A stretch of 64,000 nucleotides of DNA from Xanthomonas cannabis pv. cannabis (lineage in GTDB: Bacteria > Pseudomonadota > Gammaproteobacteria > Xanthomonadales > Xanthomonadaceae): the NCBI RefSeq assembly GCF_000802365.1, contig NZ_JSZE01000005.1:38532-102531 (forward strand). The letters run 5' to 3'. The notes under the pieces were generated by a model that was not told the DNA's origin, searched no databases, and was given only the letters and a program-made list of their open reading frames with translations. Below, piece by piece: positions 19,291 through 26,931 of this stretch. The stretch's first letter is position 1. Each line of letters begins with the position of its first letter. The position numbers were made by a program, and so were the translations under genes.

Positions 19291-20367
19291 TTACAGATCC
19301 AGGATCAGGTCAGTGCTCGGGGCACTGATGCACAGGCGGACCTGTGCGGTGGGTTCGTTGCTGCGCTCACCGGTCAGCAGGTGGCGCGTGGTGCCGGACT
19401 GGCGCGCGCAGGCGCAGCTGTTGCAGATGCCCATGCGGCAGCCGTGCTTCGGCCGCAGGCCCTGGGCTTCCAGTCCTTCCAGCAGTGACTGGCCGCGCGG
19501 CAGGGTGAGCGTACGGCCGCTGCGTGACAGCTGGACCTGCACCTGCCCGGCTTCGCTTTCGTCCAGTGCCGGCACGCTGAAGGCTTCGGCCTGGAAGGCG
19601 GCCACGCGCCCTTGCAAGCGCTCGCGCGCCGCCTGCACAAAACCGCCCGGGCCGCAGACCATCACATGGCGCTGGTCCAGCGCGGCAATCTGCTCCAGCG
19701 GATAGTTGTCCACGCGCGCGGCCGGTGTCTGGCCCTCGCGAGTGGTGAGAAGGCGCACGCGCAGGCGCGGATGCGCCGCAGCCATCGCCTCGAACTCATC
19801 CATGAAGCAGGCTTCGTCGCGCTGGCGCACCCAGTACAGCAGGTCCACGTCCATCGGCATGCCGGCCTGTGCGGCGGCCTGCAGCAACGCCCGCATCGGG
19901 GTGATGCCCGAGCCGGCGGCCAGCAACAGCAACGGGGTGGGGGTGGCCGGCAGCAGCATGTCGCCAAAGGCCGGGTCCAGCGACACCACCGTGCCCAGCG
20001 CTGCATCGCGCGCCAGGTACCGGCTGACCTGCCCGCCTTCGATCGCCTTGACGGTGATCGCCAGCCGGCCGTCGGCCAGCACGGTCGGGCTGTAGCTGCG
20101 CAGCAGGCGGCGGCCATCGATCTCCACGCCAACGCTGACGTGCTGACCGGCCTGCAGACCCTGCCAATGGCCATTGGGCTGCAACACCAGCGTCACCGCA
20201 TCGCGGCTGGCGGCGCTGCGGCCGACCAGGCGGGCCATCGGCCGCTCCAGCGTCCACAGCGGGTTGATCCGGGTTGCCCAGAAATCGAACAGCTGCGGCG
20301 ACACCAGGCGGCGCGCCAGCCGTGCAGGCAGGGGGGACTTGGACTTGGAGGTGGATGCCAGGCTCAT
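19291..20367 (-). CDS. ferredoxin reductase, electron donor to the desaturase
   Basis: This is a 358-residue multidomain reductase with an FAD-binding domain carrying RSYSP, an NAD-binding domain with LLLLAAGSGITPMRALL and the VMVCGPGGF tail, and a C-terminal plant-type 2Fe-2S domain with CRMGICNSC and a later Cys (RLCIS). It passes electrons from NAD(P)H through flavin and iron-sulfur centre to the membrane desaturase next to it. The ATG at 20367 starts the conserved protein; an upstream TTG-like start lies inside the operator region and is unlikely. Confidence 0.92.
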   Translation of the reverse strand: MSLASTSKSKSPLPARLARRLVSPQLFDFWATRINPLWTLERPMARLVGRSAASRDAVTLVLQPNGHWQGLQAGQHVSVGVEIDGRRLLRSYSPTVLADGRLAITVKAIEGGQVSRYLARDAALGTVVSLDPAFGDMLLPATPTPLLLLAAGSGITPMRALLQAAAQAGMPMDVDLLYWVRQRDEACFMDEFEAMAAAHPRLRVRLLTTREGQTPAARVDNYPLEQIAALDQRHVMVCGPGGFVQAARERLQGRVAAFQAEAFSVPALDESEAGQVQVQLSRSGRTLTLPRGQSLLEGLEAQGLRPKHGCRMGICNSCACARQSGTTRHLLTGERSNEPTAQVRLCISAPSTDLILDL

Positions 20368-20388
20368 AGGGTGCACTATACGCATGCA

Positions 20389-20414
20389 TGCACACACGTG
20401 TATACAGTTGTATA
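20389..20414. promoter_or_regulatory. candidate operator shared by the desaturase operon and its TetR regulator
   Basis: Two overlapping palindromes sit in the 93-bp divergent region: an imperfect 18-bp palindrome with an ACACGTGT core at 20389-20406 (7 of 9 pairs match), and a perfect TATACA-GT-TGTATA at 20401-20414. The ACACGTGT core resembles FabR/DesT-type operators as I remember them. Location between regulator and target supports the role. Confidence 0.6.
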
Positions 20415-20460
20415 TCGGCCGAAAGCGCTATGATTCATCCCCACGCCCGGCTGCTGCCTC

Positions 20461-21108
20461 ATGACCTCCATCGCCCTGCCTTCCCACGACGCGCCGCCGT
20501 CACGCAAGCCGGCGATTTCACGCGAGGACCTGATCGCTGCGGCGTTGTCGCTGATCGGCCCGCACCGCAGCCTGTCCACCTTGAGCCTGCGTGAAGTGGC
20601 GCGCGAGGCCGGCATCGCGCCGAACAGCTTCTACCGCCAGTTCCGCGACATGGACGAGCTCGCCGTGGCCTTGATCGACCTGGCCGGGCGCTCGCTGCGC
20701 ACCATCATCGGCCAGGCGCGCCAGCGCGCCACCTCCACCGACCGCAGCGTCATCCGCGTCTCGGTGGAAGCCTTCATGGAGCAGTTGCGCGCCGACGACA
20801 AGTTGCTGCACGTGCTGCTGCGCGAAGGTGCGGTGGGTTCGGACGCCTTCAAGCAGGCGGTGGAGCGCGAGCTCACCTACTTCGAAGACGAGCTGCGGGT
20901 GGACCTGATCCGCCTGGCCGCCGCCGACAATGCCAAGCTGCATGCGCCGGCGCTGGTGTCCAAGGCGATCACCCGGCTGGTATTTGCGATGGGCGCGGTG
21001 GCGATGGACTCACCGCCGGGAAAAGACCCCGAACTGGTCGAACAGATCTCGCAGATGCTGCGCATGATCCTCACCGGCGCGCGCACCCTGGGCACGCACG
21101 GCGGTTGA
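20461..21108 (+). CDS. TetR-family regulator of unsaturated fatty acid synthesis, FabR/DesT-like
   Basis: This is a 215-residue TetR-family repressor with an N-terminal helix-turn-helix (SREDLIAAALSLIGPHRSLSTLSLREVAREAGIAPNSFYRQF; only the AGIAPNSFYRQF recognition segment is decisive) and a C-terminal ligand domain. FabR and DesT share this fold and sense the ratio of unsaturated to saturated acyl-CoA. It is divergent from the desaturase/reductase operon and likely represses it and itself through the palindromes at 20389-20414. Confidence 0.85.
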   Translation: MTSIALPSHDAPPSRKPAISREDLIAAALSLIGPHRSLSTLSLREVAREAGIAPNSFYRQFRDMDELAVALIDLAGRSLRTIIGQARQRATSTDRSVIRVSVEAFMEQLRADDKLLHVLLREGAVGSDAFKQAVERELTYFEDELRVDLIRLAAADNAKLHAPALVSKAITRLVFAMGAVAMDSPPGKDPELVEQISQMLRMILTGARTLGTHGG

Positions 21109-21559
21109 TTGTTCGCGGTGGCGATCGCGTTGCCGCGAACGAGCAGCGGCATCGGCGCATGGACCAGCGCACACGCCGATGCTGAGCACGCCGTACATAC
21201 CGCCTGACAAATGCTTGCTACGTTTGTCCGCGTGCTTCATCTGCAATGCCTGACATCAGGTCATCGCCGGACACCGACCGTCGCATTCAAATGCAATACT
21301 GCCTTGCGGTCGTTACACAACTGCATTCTCTTTCGACCACCCGAAAGATAATCTGAAAAATAATTGCATAAAGTGCTTGCGCAATGAAAAGGACGCAGGT
21401 AGTGTTCGCGCCCTCAGCAGGTACGCCTGCACTTTCACCGACTCGACCTCATGCCCCTGCTCCATTCCGCCACATTCAATCGACTGCCCAGCGCACACCG
21501 CGCGGCGTCGTTTGTGCGCACGAAGAAAGCAGTCGTGCGCATCACCCGATTCGACTGAT
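21109..21559. other. intergenic region with A+T-rich stretch
   Basis: There is no acceptable coding frame. From about 21300 to 21400 the sequence becomes A+T-rich (GATAATCTGAAAAATAATTGC), which could be the promoter region of the RNA candidate ending at 21639. Confidence 0.45.
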
Positions 21560-21639
21560 GTCCTGACGAGGAGATCGGTCACCCGATCTCCGAGGCAAGC
21601 GAACGCCCTCGGATGCTGCATCCGGGGGCGTTTTCGTTT
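21560..21639 (+). ncRNA. candidate small RNA 3' end with two hairpins and intrinsic terminator
   Basis: A 9-bp perfect hairpin (GGAGATCGG-TCAC-CCGATCTCC, 21570-21591) is followed by a 14-pair stem (AACGCCC, T-G wobble, CGGATG with their complements, 21602-21632) and then TTTTCGTTT. No protein gene ends just upstream: the TetR stop is 450 bases away. This is the shape of a trans-acting small RNA. The 5' end is not defined and could lie anywhere from about 21400 to 21560. It could instead be a distant terminator of the TetR transcript. Confidence 0.45.
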
Positions 21640-21912
21640 GCGCGTTCGCATCGCATCGTGTGGATGACCTTCCAGGCACCCGGGCATGGATTGCCCGACA
21701 ACATGGACGTTGCATGCGGTCAGGCGCGAAAGCGCTGTGCCCAGGTGCCGGGCACGGGTCGCGCGTGGTCATGCACATACAAGATTACCGTTTGAATAAA
21801 ACGGTGATCAGAAACACTGCGGAAGAGATTCAGCGGCCTGGAGTTTATTCCAGCTGGTGCGCGCGGCGATGCCGTGGCGTATACCGAACGCTTCCTCAAT
21901 GTTTCTCGTTAT

Positions 21913-21979
21913 GGGTATCGGCTCCTGGTGGAGCGGCGGCGTAATCCGCAGGCCTGGTTCGATTCCGGAATACTCACCA
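21913..21979 (+). ncRNA. 67-nt tRNA-like element ending in CCA
   Basis: The sequence folds as a shortened tRNA. The acceptor stem has six consecutive pairs (GGGTAT with ATACTC, one of them G-U), there is a D-like arm GCTCC-TGGT-GGAGC, and an anticodon-like arm GCGG with a six-base loop CGTAAT. The T-like arm carries the near-canonical loop TTCGATT, and a discriminator A and encoded CCA (21977-21979) follow. U8, A14 and a seven-base anticodon loop are missing, so it is unlikely to be an ordinary decoding tRNA. It could be a tRNA mimic or a decayed tRNA. Its CCA overlaps the next tRNA gene, upstream of the slipin-rtcB operon. Confidence 0.5.
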
Positions 21980-22051
21980 CTGGATAGCTCAGTTGGGTAG
22001 AGCAACAGATTTCTAATCTGTCTGTCGCGGGTTCGAATCCCGCTCCATGCA
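21978..22051 (+). tRNA. tRNA-Arg(TCT)-like gene with defective acceptor stem
   Basis: The D arm (GCTC/GAGC), anticodon arm (ACAGA-TTTCTAA-TCTGT, anticodon TCT at 22012-22014), five-base variable loop and T arm (GCGGG-TTCGAAT-CCCGC) are all perfect. The acceptor stem is not: only the inner four pairs form (TGGA with TCCA); the outer three bases (CAC against TGC) cannot pair, and no CCA is encoded (the 3' sequence continues TGACC). It therefore reads as a real tRNA body whose 5' end was replaced or which is a mimic. The rare AGA codon would be its target if functional. Confidence 0.65.
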
Positions 22052-22072
22052 TGACCTTCTCGGTCATCTCTC

Positions 22073-22089
22073 GGGACGCAAGTCCCTTT
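22073..22089 (+). terminator. short hairpin after the tRNA-like pair
   Basis: GGGAC-GCAA-GTCCC followed by TTT, 20 bases beyond the tRNA; a second hairpin ATGACC-TTCTC-GGTCAT starts at 22051. Both are modest and could end or process the tRNA transcript. Confidence 0.45.
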
Positions 22090-22313
22090 ACGGAAACGCC
22101 CATGCCGCAGGCACACAGGCAACCCATCGTCTGACTGCCTGCAGCAGCGGCGCCATTGCCGGGCCCTCGCCCTGAACGCGCACGCTGCACCGTTCGCAAC
22201 CGCTGCGCACTACATCGCACAGCGCCCGCAACGCGCATGCAGGCGCCAATAGCGCATCGCGCCCCGCACGGCCGCCGTCACCGGCGTTTCCACCTTTCAA
22301 CGCCGCGTTGCAT

Positions 22314-22330
22314 CGGCACACGTCTCGCCA
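22314..22330 (+). promoter_or_regulatory. possible sigma-54 promoter for slipin-rtcB
   Basis: CGGCACACGTCTCGCCA keeps the invariant GG and GC at the required 10-base spacing (-24/-12) and a full GGCAC half. The consensus is TGGCAC-N5-TTGC; mismatches are the first base and one base of the -12 half. rtcB operons elsewhere are sigma-54 dependent through RtcR, which makes this position meaningful, but GG-N10-GC arises easily in G+C-rich DNA and rtcR is not in the window. Confidence 0.35.
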
Positions 22331-22409
22331 GCAGTCCGATCTGGGCGGCGCGACGGCTATATCCCCCCCGGATCGGACCACCAGAGCCAAATGTAAAAGG
22401 AGTAGTGCC

Positions 22410-23534
22410 ATGTTCTGGACCAAGAGGGTCGTGATCGGTGACGGCGAGCGCGGCCTGGTGTATCGCAACCGTCGGTTCGAGCGCGTGCTCGTCCCCGGTG
22501 TCTATCGCCTGTTCGACCCACTGGGTCGCAGCGAGGTCATCGTCCACGCCATCAGCCAGGGCGCCTATGTCGGCCGCGACGCGGAGATGCTGATCGACAC
22601 GCTCGGCAGCACCCTGCCGCAGCACTTCGTGCTGGCCGATATCGGGACCGCGCAGGTCGGCCTGCTGATCCGCAACGGCAAGCTTGAGGAGGTGCTGCCA
22701 CCGGGCACGCGCGCGCTGTACTGGCGTGGCCCGGCAGCGATCGAAGTGCAGACCCTGCCGCTGGGCGATGGGCTGCAGGTGCCTACCGATGTGCAGCACA
22801 GGATGCGTCAGCTCGGCACGCTGTCGCGGGTGGCAGTGTGCATGGACGTGCCCGCCGAGTCGCAAGGGCTGGTGTTTGTGGACGGCAAGCTGGTCGCGCC
22901 ATTCGGACCGGGGGCATACGCGTTCTGGAATTTCCAGAAGAACATCGCCACCGAGGTGATCGATCTGCGCGTGCAGTCGGTCGAGGTCTCCGGGCAGGAG
23001 CTGTTGACGCGCGACAAGGTGTCGTTGCGGGTCAACCTGGCCGCCAGCATGCGCGTCACCGATGCCGTGGCGATGCGCACGCGCGTGGCCAAGGCGGGCG
23101 ATTATCTGTACCGCGAGTTGCAATACGGCTTGCGCCGTGCGGTATCGGCCAAGACGCTGGACGAGTTGCTGGGCGACAAGGCCTGCCTGGATGCGGATAT
23201 CTTCGGTTATGTGCGTGGCAGCATGAGCGGCTTCGGTATCGAGGTGCTGGGCGTCGGCGTCAAGGACGTGATCCTGCCGGGCGAAATGCGCGAGATCCTC
23301 AATGCGGTCGTGCAGGCGGAGAAGCAGGCGCAGGCCAACGTCATCCGCCGGCGCGAAGAGGCCAACGCCACGCGTTCGTTGCTCAACACCGCCAAGCTGA
23401 TCGAAGACAGCCCGGTGCTGATGCGTTTGAAGGAACTGGAGGCGCTGGAAAAGGTCACCGAAAAGATCGACAAGCTCACCGTGTTCAGCGGCCTGGATGG
23501 CGTGCTGAAGCAATTGGTGACGATCAGGCAATGA
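22410..23534 (+). CDS. slipin (SPFH/band-7 family protein)
   Basis: This is a 374-residue protein of the stomatin/slipin type. The N-terminus (MFWTKRVVIGDGERGLVYR) lacks a long TM helix. The SPFH domain occupies roughly residues 110-300, with the typical RDKVSLRVNL and LPGEMREILNAVVQAEKQAQANVIRRREEA segment, followed by a short helical tail. Slipins oligomerise on membranes. Slipin genes recur beside rtcB in bacterial RNA-repair operons, although their role there is not established. AAAGGAG is 8 bases before the ATG. rtcB follows 54 bases later on the same strand. Confidence 0.88.
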   Translation: MFWTKRVVIGDGERGLVYRNRRFERVLVPGVYRLFDPLGRSEVIVHAISQGAYVGRDAEMLIDTLGSTLPQHFVLADIGTAQVGLLIRNGKLEEVLPPGTRALYWRGPAAIEVQTLPLGDGLQVPTDVQHRMRQLGTLSRVAVCMDVPAESQGLVFVDGKLVAPFGPGAYAFWNFQKNIATEVIDLRVQSVEVSGQELLTRDKVSLRVNLAASMRVTDAVAMRTRVAKAGDYLYRELQYGLRRAVSAKTLDELLGDKACLDADIFGYVRGSMSGFGIEVLGVGVKDVILPGEMREILNAVVQAEKQAQANVIRRREEANATRSLLNTAKLIEDSPVLMRLKELEALEKVTEKIDKLTVFSGLDGVLKQLVTIRQ

Positions 23535-23588
23535 AGGCTGCGCGTGGCAGAAGGATCTGCCATGCACTGCCGCAAGGGAATGACGACA

Positions 23589-24812
23589 ATGAGTACCTCA
23601 CAACATTTTGAATTACTGCATGCCGAAGGCAGCACCACACCGATCAAGGGCTGGGTGCGCGGCGTGCCGCTGGAAGCGCAGGCGCATGCACAGTTGCGCA
23701 ACATCGCCGCGGTGCCGTTCGTCGGCCCCTGGGTGGCGGTGATGCCCGACGTGCATCTGGGCAAGGGCGCAACCGTGGGCTCGGTGATCCCGACCCGTGG
23801 CGCCATCATCCCGGCAGCGGTGGGCGTGGACATCGGCTGCGGCATGGCCGCCGTGCGTACCACGCTGCGTGCCAGTGATCTGCCGGACAATCTGGCGCAG
23901 TTGCGCTCCAGCATCGAGCGCAGCGTGCCGGTGGGCAACGGTCGCGGCGGCGAACACCGCATGCTGCCCGACAGCGTCGAAACCCGCATCGCGCGGTCGG
24001 GGTTGGTGCAACGTCTCGACGCGATCAAACAGCAGCACAGGCGCATCCGCACCGACAAGCTGGAATGCCAGATCGGCACGCTGGGCGGCGGCAATCACTT
24101 CATCGAACTGTGCCTGGACGAAACCGATGCGGTCTGGGTGATGCTGCACAGCGGCTCGCGCGGCACCGGTAACCTGATCGGCAGCTACTTCATCGAGCGC
24201 GCACGTGAGCAACTGGCGCACCGTGTGCTGGGCTTTCATCTGCCCGACAAGGACCTGGCCTTCTTCATGCAGGGCGAGCCCTTGTTCGACGAGTACGTCG
24301 AAGCGGTGTCGTGGGCGCAGGATTACGCCCGCGAAAATCGCGAGGCGATGATGGCGCGCGTGCTGGCCGAGATGCGTCACCGCTTGCCCAAATTCCAGCT
24401 GGAAAAGCTCGCGGTCAATTGCCACCACAACTACGTGCAGAAGGAGACGCACGCCGGCGAGGAGCTGTTGATCACCCGCAAGGGCGCAGTGAGCGCACGC
24501 GCCGGCGAGCTGGGCATCATTCCGGGCAGCATGGGCACGCGCAGCTACATCGTGCGCGGGCTGGGTAACGCAGAGAGTTTTCACAGCTGCAGCCACGGCG
24601 CAGGCCGCGTGATGAGCAGGACGGCCGCACGTGCGCAGATCACCCTCGCCCAGCATCGCCAGGCAACGGCGCATGTGGAATGCCGCAAGGACGCCGCCGT
24701 CATCGATGAGTCGCCGGCCGCCTACAAGTCGATCGAGGCAGTAATGGCAGCACAGCAGGATCTGGTCGAAGTACTGCACACGTTGCGCCAGGTAGTGTGC
24801 ATCAAGGGGTAA
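23589..24812 (+). CDS. rtcB: RNA-splicing ligase RtcB
   Basis: RtcB is a 407-residue GTP- and Mn-dependent RNA ligase joining 2',3'-cyclic phosphate or 3'-phosphate ends to 5'-OH ends, as produced by toxin or colicin cleavage of tRNA. The metal and guanylylation motifs are complete: MPDVHLGKG, VGVDIGCGM (metal-ligand Cys), the GGGNHFIEL segment, HSGSRGTG, NCHHNYV and SHGAGR, which holds the guanylylated histidine. The ATG at 23589 matches the E. coli length; an ATG three codons upstream is an alternative. rtcA (the cyclase) and rtcR (the activator) are absent from this locus, so it is a reduced slipin-rtcB version of the repair operon. A terminator follows at 24818. Confidence 0.95.
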   Translation: MSTSQHFELLHAEGSTTPIKGWVRGVPLEAQAHAQLRNIAAVPFVGPWVAVMPDVHLGKGATVGSVIPTRGAIIPAAVGVDIGCGMAAVRTTLRASDLPDNLAQLRSSIERSVPVGNGRGGEHRMLPDSVETRIARSGLVQRLDAIKQQHRRIRTDKLECQIGTLGGGNHFIELCLDETDAVWVMLHSGSRGTGNLIGSYFIERAREQLAHRVLGFHLPDKDLAFFMQGEPLFDEYVEAVSWAQDYARENREAMMARVLAEMRHRLPKFQLEKLAVNCHHNYVQKETHAGEELLITRKGAVSARAGELGIIPGSMGTRSYIVRGLGNAESFHSCSHGAGRVMSRTAARAQITLAQHRQATAHVECRKDAAVIDESPAAYKSIEAVMAAQQDLVEVLHTLRQVVCIKG

Positions 24813-24817
24813 AGCAA

Positions 24818-24840
24818 GGGCCGCAGCAGCGGCCCCTCTT
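24818..24840 (+). terminator. Rho-independent terminator after rtcB
   Basis: GGGCCGC-AGCA-GCGGCCC followed by CTCTTCT, five bases after the rtcB stop. Confidence 0.75.
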
Positions 24841-25035
24841 CTGTAAGAAGCGTGTTCTGCAAGAAGCATGCAACACCCGTCAGCGACCTCATCCCCAGTG
24901 CGACTGCACAGTTCAGTCATGTCGCGATCGCACTCACATCCAAGCACACGCGTTTCACTCCCGCGACGCCATCGTTGCGCCACATTCGCGGCCTGCGTTG
25001 CAGGGCGCATCCATTATCAGGCAACCGGAGGCGGC

Positions 25036-25836
25036 ATGAGCAATCTCGACAAGCAGGAACGCAAGGAAGAAGCAAAGGATCTGAACCGCGACCCGATCTC
25101 CGGCGCACCCGGTTCGCACCCGGTGGGTGTGGGCGTGGGCGGCATCGCCGGCGGTGCGGCGGCGGGCGCGCTGGCAGGCACGGTGTTCGGTCCGTTGGGC
25201 ACCTTGATCGGCGCAGCGGCCGGCGTGGTTGCCGGCGCGGCGGCAGGCAAGGGTGTGGCCGAACGCCTCGACCCTACCGTGGAAACCGAATATTGGCGCC
25301 AGGAGCACCGGAACCGTCCTTACTACAAGGAAGGCACTGACTACGACCGCGACTACGCCACCGTGTACGGGTTTGGCCTGCAGGCGCGCGAAACGCGTCC
25401 GACCAGCACCTGGGAAGAAACCGAAGCCACGTTGGCCGGCGAATGGCCGCGCAACCGTGGTGAATCGCGCCTGGAGTGGGACGATGCCCGCCTCGCTGCG
25501 CGTGATGCCTGGGACCGCGCCGACCGTACCCACACCGTGTATCGCGACGGCGATACCCACTACGCCGGTCGCTTCGATAGTGCCAGCTACCGTGATGCCG
25601 AGTATTCGTATGACGATTATCGCCCGGCCTACCGGTACGGCATGCAGGCGCGCCAGCAGCACGCTGGCCGCCAGTGGGACGACCATCTGGAACGCGATCT
25701 GGGCGATGGCTGGGACCGTTTCAAGGCAGGTTCGCGTCTGAACTGGGAAAAGGCCAAGCACGCCGTGCGGGAAGCGTTCGATTCGGATCATCACGGTGAC
25801 GCTGCGCGTCGTAACCCGACCGACCCACGGGTGTAA
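25036..25836 (+). CDS. glycine-zipper domain protein, stress-related
   Basis: This is a 266-residue protein with a charged N-terminus (NLDKQERKEEAKDLNRDP), then a Gly/Ala-rich stretch at about 30-75 with repeated small-x3-small spacing (GGIAGGAAAGALAGTVFGPLG) as in glycine-zipper membrane segments, and a long hydrophilic, aromatic and acidic C-terminal half rich in Tyr, Asp, Arg and Trp. There is no signal peptide. Such proteins are common in stress regulons, but the function is unknown. GGAG is a few bases before the ATG at 25036; the longer upstream frame lacks this. A 13-bp terminator follows. Confidence 0.8.
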   Translation: MSNLDKQERKEEAKDLNRDPISGAPGSHPVGVGVGGIAGGAAAGALAGTVFGPLGTLIGAAAGVVAGAAAGKGVAERLDPTVETEYWRQEHRNRPYYKEGTDYDRDYATVYGFGLQARETRPTSTWEETEATLAGEWPRNRGESRLEWDDARLAARDAWDRADRTHTVYRDGDTHYAGRFDSASYRDAEYSYDDYRPAYRYGMQARQQHAGRQWDDHLERDLGDGWDRFKAGSRLNWEKAKHAVREAFDSDHHGDAARRNPTDPRV

Positions 25837-25888
25837 CGGCTTCATGGGATGCAAGCTGTCGCGTCCATCGCGTCAATTGCATGATGCA

Positions 25889-25923
25889 AAAAACGAACGG
25901 GCCCCACGGGCCCGTTCGTTTGT
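25889..25923. terminator. strong bidirectional terminator
   Basis: A perfect 13-bp stem, AACGAACGGGCCC at 25892-25904 and its complement at 25908-25920, with a CAC loop. It is preceded by an A-run and followed by TTTGT, so it can serve the glycine-zipper gene (+) and the hydrolase operon (-). Confidence 0.85.
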
Positions 25924-26067
25924 CGGAGGTTTGTGGTGGCGCTGGAGTAATCGAGACAACCACGCTGCAAGCAGATCGCAACGCTCACCCGGCATGACGC
26001 CTTCGTCAGTGGCGCTCCATCCAGCGCAACGGTGCCGCCAAACGCTGGCGAACAGGTCCGCGATCGA

Positions 26068-26931
26068 CTAACCGGACGTCTTCTCCACCGCGCGGATGTC
26101 GCCGCGGAACACCGCAGCGTCGGCGCCTGCCGATGGCGCCTCTTCCTGCTGCTTGATCAGTTGCTTGCGCGCTGCCACCACTTCGCGGGCCAGCGCAATC
26201 CGGCGACCCACCACCATTTCGGTCAACCAGTCGATCAATGCGCGCGTGTAGCGCTGCTGATGCTCCTTGACGCTCAGGGCGTGGTCGGCTCCGGCGATCA
26301 CCCGCGAGGTCAATGAGCGCGCCTTGCCAAAGGCATTTGCGTAATTGCGCAGCACCGGTTGCGGCACGATGACATCGTGCTCGGCTTCGACCAGCAGGAC
26401 ATCGCCGGTGTACGCAGCGCATGCCGCCAACGCAATGTTGTCGTCGGGCGTCAGCGTGCGATGCCGGTAAGCCATCAGATCCGGATCGGCATTGAGGCTG
26501 ACCTTGGGTTGGTCCCACTGCGCATCCTTGTAGAGCGCAGGCGAACGTAGTGCCAACCACTCCACCGGGCGCTCGCGTGTCAGCAGGGCGGACAGATAAC
26601 CACCGTAGCTCAGGCCCACCACCGCAATCGACTGCGGATCCACGTACGGCAGGCCTGCCAACTGGTCGTAGGCGGCAATGATGTCGCGCAGGTTTTGCGC
26701 ACGGGTGACGGTCTGCCGCATCGACGCATGGCCTTCATGCCCACGCAAATCGAAGGTCATGCAGATGCAGCCCAGACCTACCGCCTCGCGCGCGCGCACC
26801 AGGCTGTGGTGCTGACTTCCGCCCCAGCCGTGGACGAACAGCACCGCCGGAATGCCGGTGGGCGTGAGCAAGGTGCCGCTGAGTGCGTCGTGATCGACTG
26901 CGATGTCGATACTGGAAAGTTTGGCTTCCAT
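26068..26931 (-). CDS. alpha/beta hydrolase
   Basis: This is a 287-residue cytoplasmic alpha/beta-hydrolase. The oxyanion region is [13 protein letters not shown], the nucleophile S108 lies in GLSYGGY, the acid is in VEAEHD and the histidine in AGADHAL. The arrangement is that of S9-like or dienelactone-hydrolase-like esterases, but the substrate is unknown. Its start overlaps the stop of the DUF3182-like gene by one base (TGATG), so the two are translationally coupled. A C-terminal charged tail of about 35 residues is unusual for the fold. Confidence 0.88.
   Translation of the reverse strand: MEAKLSSIDIAVDHDALSGTLLTPTGIPAVLFVHGWGGSQHHSLVRAREAVGLGCICMTFDLRGHEGHASMRQTVTRAQNLRDIIAAYDQLAGLPYVDPQSIAVVGLSYGGYLSALLTRERPVEWLALRSPALYKDAQWDQPKVSLNADPDLMAYRHRTLTPDDNIALAACAAYTGDVLLVEAEHDVIVPQPVLRNYANAFGKARSLTSRVIAGADHALSVKEHQQRYTRALIDWLTEMVVGRRIALAREVVAARKQLIKQQEEAPSAGADAAVFRGDIRAVEKTSG

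Larger units (their letters stand above)
22052..22409. other. leader region of the slipin-rtcB operon
   Basis: A 358-base region with no coding frame I would accept. It contains the hairpins just after the tRNA and a possible sigma-54 promoter at 22314. AAAGGAG at 22396-22402 is the ribosome binding site for the slipin gene. Confidence 0.5.

Noticed and set aside
21561..21600. Possible hammerhead ribozyme: CTGACGA followed by a perfect stem
   Set aside because: The CUGANGA core and stem II are present, but the second core should read GAAA and instead reads GAGG, changing an essential adenine; no matching stem I/III could be drawn.
21684..21690. GCATGGA, complementary to the tRNA-Arg 3' acceptor strand, as a split 5' acceptor half
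   Set aside because: A 7-base match within about 400 bases is not rare, and no structure connects the two sites across almost 300 bases.
21913..22051. Integration site (att) of a mobile island at the tRNA gene
   Set aside because: No integrase, no direct repeat of the tRNA 3' end and no change in gene content on either side; genes around look like core chromosome.
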